From positions 330,716 to 394,715 of the forward strand of contig CAJHNH020008112.1 of the NCBI GenBank assembly GCA_905116865.2: 64,000 bases of DNA. Direction: 5' to 3'. This DNA is from Candidula unifasciata. Its lineage: Eukaryota; Mollusca; Gastropoda; Stylommatophora; Geomitridae. Of the stretch, positions 55,001 through 61,000 are shown piece after piece; positions within the stretch are counted from its first letter, which is position 1, and every line of letters starts with the position of its first letter. The position numbers and the translations under genes are program-made. A model generated the notes under the pieces. That model had not been told where the DNA came from. It was given only the letters and a program-made list of their open reading frames with translations, and did not search any database.

Positions 55001-58000
55001 TAGATACAAATGGGTTGGCTTTTCTTTTTCTGGTGGTACGCAGTACTGGTATCATTGTTTAAGCATAAATGTTTCAATGATTCTGTAACGTACAATTTTG
55101 GTGAGTACCAGCATCTTTTTTCAGACATCTTGCGATAAGTACCAGCACTTTCTCTATCAGAAAAAACACCTTCCGGACTGAATTGCCAACACAGTTTCAT
55201 TTAAAACCCTAGGGGATTGAACTGTCCTTACAGTTTTATCTCTAACCCCTAGTTATGGCCCGTGGTACTCCATGGGGAGGGGTGGGGGTATTTATTCCCC
55301 TAGCCAACAAGTGTAGGCATTCTGCTGAGAAACCACCGACCCGGCTGCTAAGAGATACCAGCTAAGTGATTTTGTGTATCTGTGTAGTATTGTTTGATTT
55401 GTATCTGTTGATGAAGGCTTCATAGCCGCAACGTTCACGTTTTGTTTGTATTTGTTATATTGTAAAGCTTTTCATTTGGTTTTATATCTTTTCTATCAGA
55501 AAAAAAGCCCTTCAAACGTGTGTCTTCCACAAGCACATAAAATATTCTTTTCAAGGTAGGTTTACTAATTTTTTTAGAACCATGCCGGGGGAAAAGTGAA
55601 AAGCAAGAAAGCCAGAGCTAAACAATGATACATCATCAAGAGATGAACGAACAGAAATCTGAGAGAGTGTATTACATAGGTAAGAGACAAGAGTGTGTTG
55701 GAGGTGCATGACAGCCAATCCTCACTGTGGAGGTGGCACCTGACTGACTAACTCTCATTACTTATTAGAACATTTAGCCTGGATAGTGATCTTTTTTTTA
55801 TCTATTATGCATACATTTCCACCAGATTAAACTATTCTACTCTATATTCTCTCTCTATCTCTCTCCTATATCTATTCAAAATTTTACAGAAGAATGCTTC
55901 AAATACCTTGGACAGCCAAAAAGAGCAACCAAGAGGTTTTGAAAGAGGCGGGAACCCAAAGACAACTTTTCACAGACATCAGAAGGAGACAGTCATCATT
56001 TTTCAGCCATGTTATGAAAAGAGGAAAAATGTAACATGTTGGAACCACTGAAAAGATATGTGAAAGGAGGGATAGAGTAAGACGATGAGAGCAGATTCTT
56101 GACAGTCTTGTTGCATGGCATGGAGGTGTGTCAGCACACAAACTGATACATACTGCAGGAGATCGCAGATTGTGGAGAGGCATGATCGCCCAAGCCAGCC
56201 GGCAAGGCACCTGATGATGATGATTCTATATCCTCTTTGTGTCATTGTTGCAAATAAGGCATTCACAAGTGATCTCCCCTGTTGCTGATCTACTGTTTTT
56301 CTGCCTACGTTATCCCATGTCACTTTACACTCCCTCATTCCACTTTCTATTGTAATACTCCAGGTTTGCTCAGGTTTGTCCATATCTTCTTGTCCCATCT
56401 GCCATCCACCAGATGTCTCAGTCTCTACCTAAATATCATGAAACATACTGCACATGTCCAAGCTATCTGCATATTTTTCTTTGAGAACTTTTGCCAGGAA
56501 TGGACATTTTTGTTTTCTGAGATGAAACTAAAATACCTTAATTTATAGTAACTGTTCTATGATATAATCAAAGCACTGTGGAAGATTGATATTGCTACAT
56601 TTGATCTGTGGAAGGTTGATACTGCTAAATCTGAAGCTATATCTGTGGAAGATTGATACTGCTACATCTGAAGCTATATTTGTGGAAGGTTGATATTGCT
56701 ACATCCGAAGCTGTATATGTGGAAGATTGATATTGCTACATCTGAAGCCATTTCTGTGGAAGGTTGATTCTGCTACATCTGAAGCTATATCTCATCAGGA
56801 GTCCGAAATCAAACCCACAGTCTAAGAACTACCGCATACATAAAATAAAATCTGTACTGTCCTTGAGTGTGCATGTCAGATGGGACCGCAAACGCCTGAG
56901 CACATTCCGCAGGCCTGCCTACTAAACTTACAACTATGAAGAGAAATCTGGCCTCAAGAGCAAAGTGTCCAGAGCAAGCTACGGGGAACCCCAAAGGTCC
57001 TGCAACTAACATGCGAATTTACAGAGGTAGCCCACCTGACAATCTGACCTTAACATATGAAACCGAACGCAAAGAAGAAGGAGAAGAAGAAACCCACAGC
57101 CTTAATTTTTTAAAACTCTCATTATACAAATGTGACCTACAGCAACAATGTAAGAATCACTGAATGACTGTCCTCACTGGCATAAACAACCAGGTGCAGG
57201 TACTCTATGTGATAACCTTGACAAGCTGGGCACTCCTCTCCTTCCACAAGCTCACAGCTGCAAAATTTAGTCTACTTATTAGTGCACGGCAGACTGGTGC
57301 TACAGTGCTATATTTTCAACTTAGTATTACTAAAGTTGACAGTTGAGGTTGAGAGGATCGACTTCATTGCACCGGGTTTTATCCCATATCACTTTTTTTA
57401 AGTATCCAGAAACCATGAGTTGTTAATCCTTTGGCTTGATACTATGGATATCGCAACCCTTCGGCCTTGATTCCATGATAGAAAGCGTAAATCTGGGAGA
57501 AATGTAGCTTTTCTGCCTACTCTGCCTACTCCTGAGCTGAACCTAATAAATTAGGATGAAAGATGAATATGTAAGTTGTTTATAAGATTGTGTTGAGTGT
57601 AATGTTTTGCGCTATGCGAGCCAGGCAATCCCATTTCACTAATTTTGGATTTTTTTTTAAGGGGTCTGGGGGGGGGGGGGGGGGGGGGGTGGGGGGGGGG
57701 GGGGTTTATCTCAGAAACCTATAAGGGGAAGCTGCAGATGTAATGCTACCAATACCAGTCGTGTTCACCTCTGAGTGACGGAGAACAGCTTAAATTTTAA
57801 TATCTATAAATACTAGAATCGCAAAAAGGATTGCATGGTGAATTTGAGGGCACTTTTGTGAATATTCCGGACCCCAAAAATTAGTTCAGAGACTACAGAA
57901 GATTCGCAGACAACCAAATGGAAAAGACTGCACCAGAACAAGCAATAAACCAACCAACACCCAAGTTCCAAAAAATAAATCACGCTTCAGTTATTCTCAG

Positions 58001-61000
58001 CTATGAACAATTACTGTACAGACAGATTTAAAGAAATGTTTAGGTCAGCAATTCTGACTTGCTGAACTACACAAACAAGTGATAAACATCTACAATAATA
58101 TACAAGCTGCTGTGAATTCTTTCATTTTACCAGCTGCCATATTTTTTATCAGCAAATCTAGTATAGTGTGCCATATTTTGCATCAGCAAATCTAGCATAG
58201 TGTGCATGACCTAACATTAAATATGTCAGTTCATTTCGCCTACTCTCTGAAGCTGTCTGGCAGGTTTTCTATTCTTCTTCCGTGGGTTGCGGTTTACAGC
58301 TAGGCTGCCATATCTGTGCCTTTCAGCCCAACATATTCAATTTCGGCAGACCTTTAATAGGTCACTTTTTACAACGTGTTTGTTAAAGGAAAGAGTGGGT
58401 GCCCCCCCCCCCCCCCCCCCCCACCCCCCCCCCCCCACCCCCCCCCCCCCCCCCCCCCCCCCCCCCACAAAAGTTATTTAAAAAAAACTGAACACCCACA
58501 ACGGTCCCTGTTTATTTAAAGAATTTAGATAATACCGCACGGTTATGATCATATAGAGGTTGGTACATGAACCTGACCAATACGGTTCTACTCAGCCTCA
58601 TAAAAATGAGTTAGACAATTTCCAGAATTTTCTGTGAAGGAATGGTGATGATGAATGGTACTGGCCACCCTCACCTCACTGGTCATAGGTTAGAATATGT
58701 AAAGTGACTTCATACTTCTATGACAGTGGGAATTACAGACAAACTACAGACTTTTCAAAATAAATGACTAAGGAGAATCCTACAAATATTTTGGCCAAAC
58801 AAGATCAGAAATGAAGAACCGAAGAGGAAAACAAAATAATCATCACTGGTAAATGTTATCAAAGGGAGAAGATGGAGATGGCTTGGACATGTTTGCAGAA
58901 TATTTCATGACACATCTGCAAGGGCAGCTCTCCCATGGATGGCAGACAGAAAAAAGGAGATGTTAAACACCTATGGAAACCTGAAGACCGACAGCAGAAG
59001 GGGAAATGAAGGAATGAAAAATGACATGGGATACCATTAGCTCAAAAGCAGCAGACTGGAAGTAATGGAAATCATTCGTAAATGTTTTTTTTATCTTTCA
59101 AAAATGACATGAAGAGAGGACAGACAGACAAGACAAACAGACAAGACAGACAGACAGACAGACAGATCTACTGCGGCTATTTCCCTTATCCTATGTTCTG
59201 TGGATCAATGATGATCCGTGGAGATTCTTGGTAGATTGTGCTGCAACTATTAGAAACAAAGCTCTAGCCACACACGCATCAGATTTTCTAACTTTTAAGT
59301 GATTATAGATGTCATATAAGATTTTAAAACTGTAATTTAATAGGGTAATAAATAAATCAAGCGTCACGACAGATTGGAAACAATAATAGCAGAAGGCATG
59401 GTACCAGGAAGGTTGGGCAGGGGCCGACCAACACGAAGATTGGCACAGGATATAAGTGACTCCTTGAGTATAAAAATGCATGAGGTGGGAGAGCTGATGA
59501 GAGACGGAGTTTCTTTCAGGCAGACTGTGATGACAGCGAGGTTCTGCAAAGGACCTGCTACGTGATGATGATGATGAATAAATAAATAAAATGCTATCTA
59601 CATTTGTATTTGTTTATACGACTTTCTGTCAGTCGGTGTGCAAAAAGTATTTCTCCTGTATCTCAGTCTGCAGCTGTGAAATAAGGTTGAAGAGCATTCT
59701 TAGTCTTCTTCATGGTCAAGGTTTCAACTTCACTGCAATCAAGTCACTGCATACTTGCTCTGTTCCTGTGCCAGTAAAAATCAAATGAAATTTCTTCCAC
59801 TGTCCCATTTACAAATTTGGTGAACAAAAAAACTGGTCCTGGCACAATCCAGAAATAGTGCACACAGTAAAGCCAAAGCCAACAGTCGCCACAAAAATAG
59901 CAATTTGTTGTTAATGGAAGTAGTCTGTCCCAAGTTCTGGAACATGATCAAAGTGCAGAAGTGGACAAACAACCAGAACTTTCTGCCTGAGTTTACAGAC
60001 GGGGAACATAAAAAAGAAGATATTCTCAATTTAGAAAAAAAAAATTTTTAAAGAAAGAAAGACAACAAACATTAAAACAAACACACTAGCTTACCATGGT
60101 AAAAATTATGTAGATGTTTTTCATCACTGATCAATATATCCAGCTGGGTCATCAATGTGTGGTCTTGCACTGACTCCCTCAACCAGGCTCTGCCCATTTC
60201 TGTGTCACCCAGCCTCCGTGCCTGGCTGAGACGATTCAGTTTGTCTACGATTGGGGCTAGACTTGGACTTAGCCACTTGAGGCCCTGTACAAACTGCCAG
60301 AAGCTGCCGTCTGACTCAGAACTTGACTGTACAAGAGGAAAGTCAGTAAAATTAAAGTATAGATTATTTTTCCACGCCTTCAGGTGTACTGGGCATATGA
60401 GGATAGACTTATATTGACAGACCAATCAGCACTTGGCCCAAAGCAGCACTTGGTAAGCGATGTGGTCAGCATCAAGCCGGCAACTTTTACTTCCCAGGAC
60501 TGTACCTGGTAGCCATTTAAGGCTGAGTGTACCTGGAATCCAAGTTTTTTTTTTTTTTTTTTAAGTCTAGCTCCATCAGGTCCTAAACCCACGACCTTCT
60601 GTCCGCAGAAAGCATCTAACCGCTCCACCACAGGTGGTTGCCAGAAAAAGAAAGTCAGTTGAATAATGCAACCACAAATGATACATTACACAATTTAACA
60701 GCCTAGACTAGTGTATCTTGTCAGGTGCATTGCTACAATCAGCTGCTATAACGACCTCAAACAAGCTCCCCCTATGTGTCACAAGGTCTCCATGCCTGGC
60801 TGTGCTGACTGAGTTTAGCTAAAACTGGGGTTGGACTTCAGCTCAGACACTAGACATGCAAAGTCAGTCAGTCAATCGGTCAACCTCACTGCTCACTGAA
60901 ACAATCAGTTCATGTGCTCAGCTCCCAGTACACCCCTCAGCTGTTGGTGGCTTATGATACCAGTTCTACTGTGCTTTGCTATTCTTCATTGGCTACTTGC

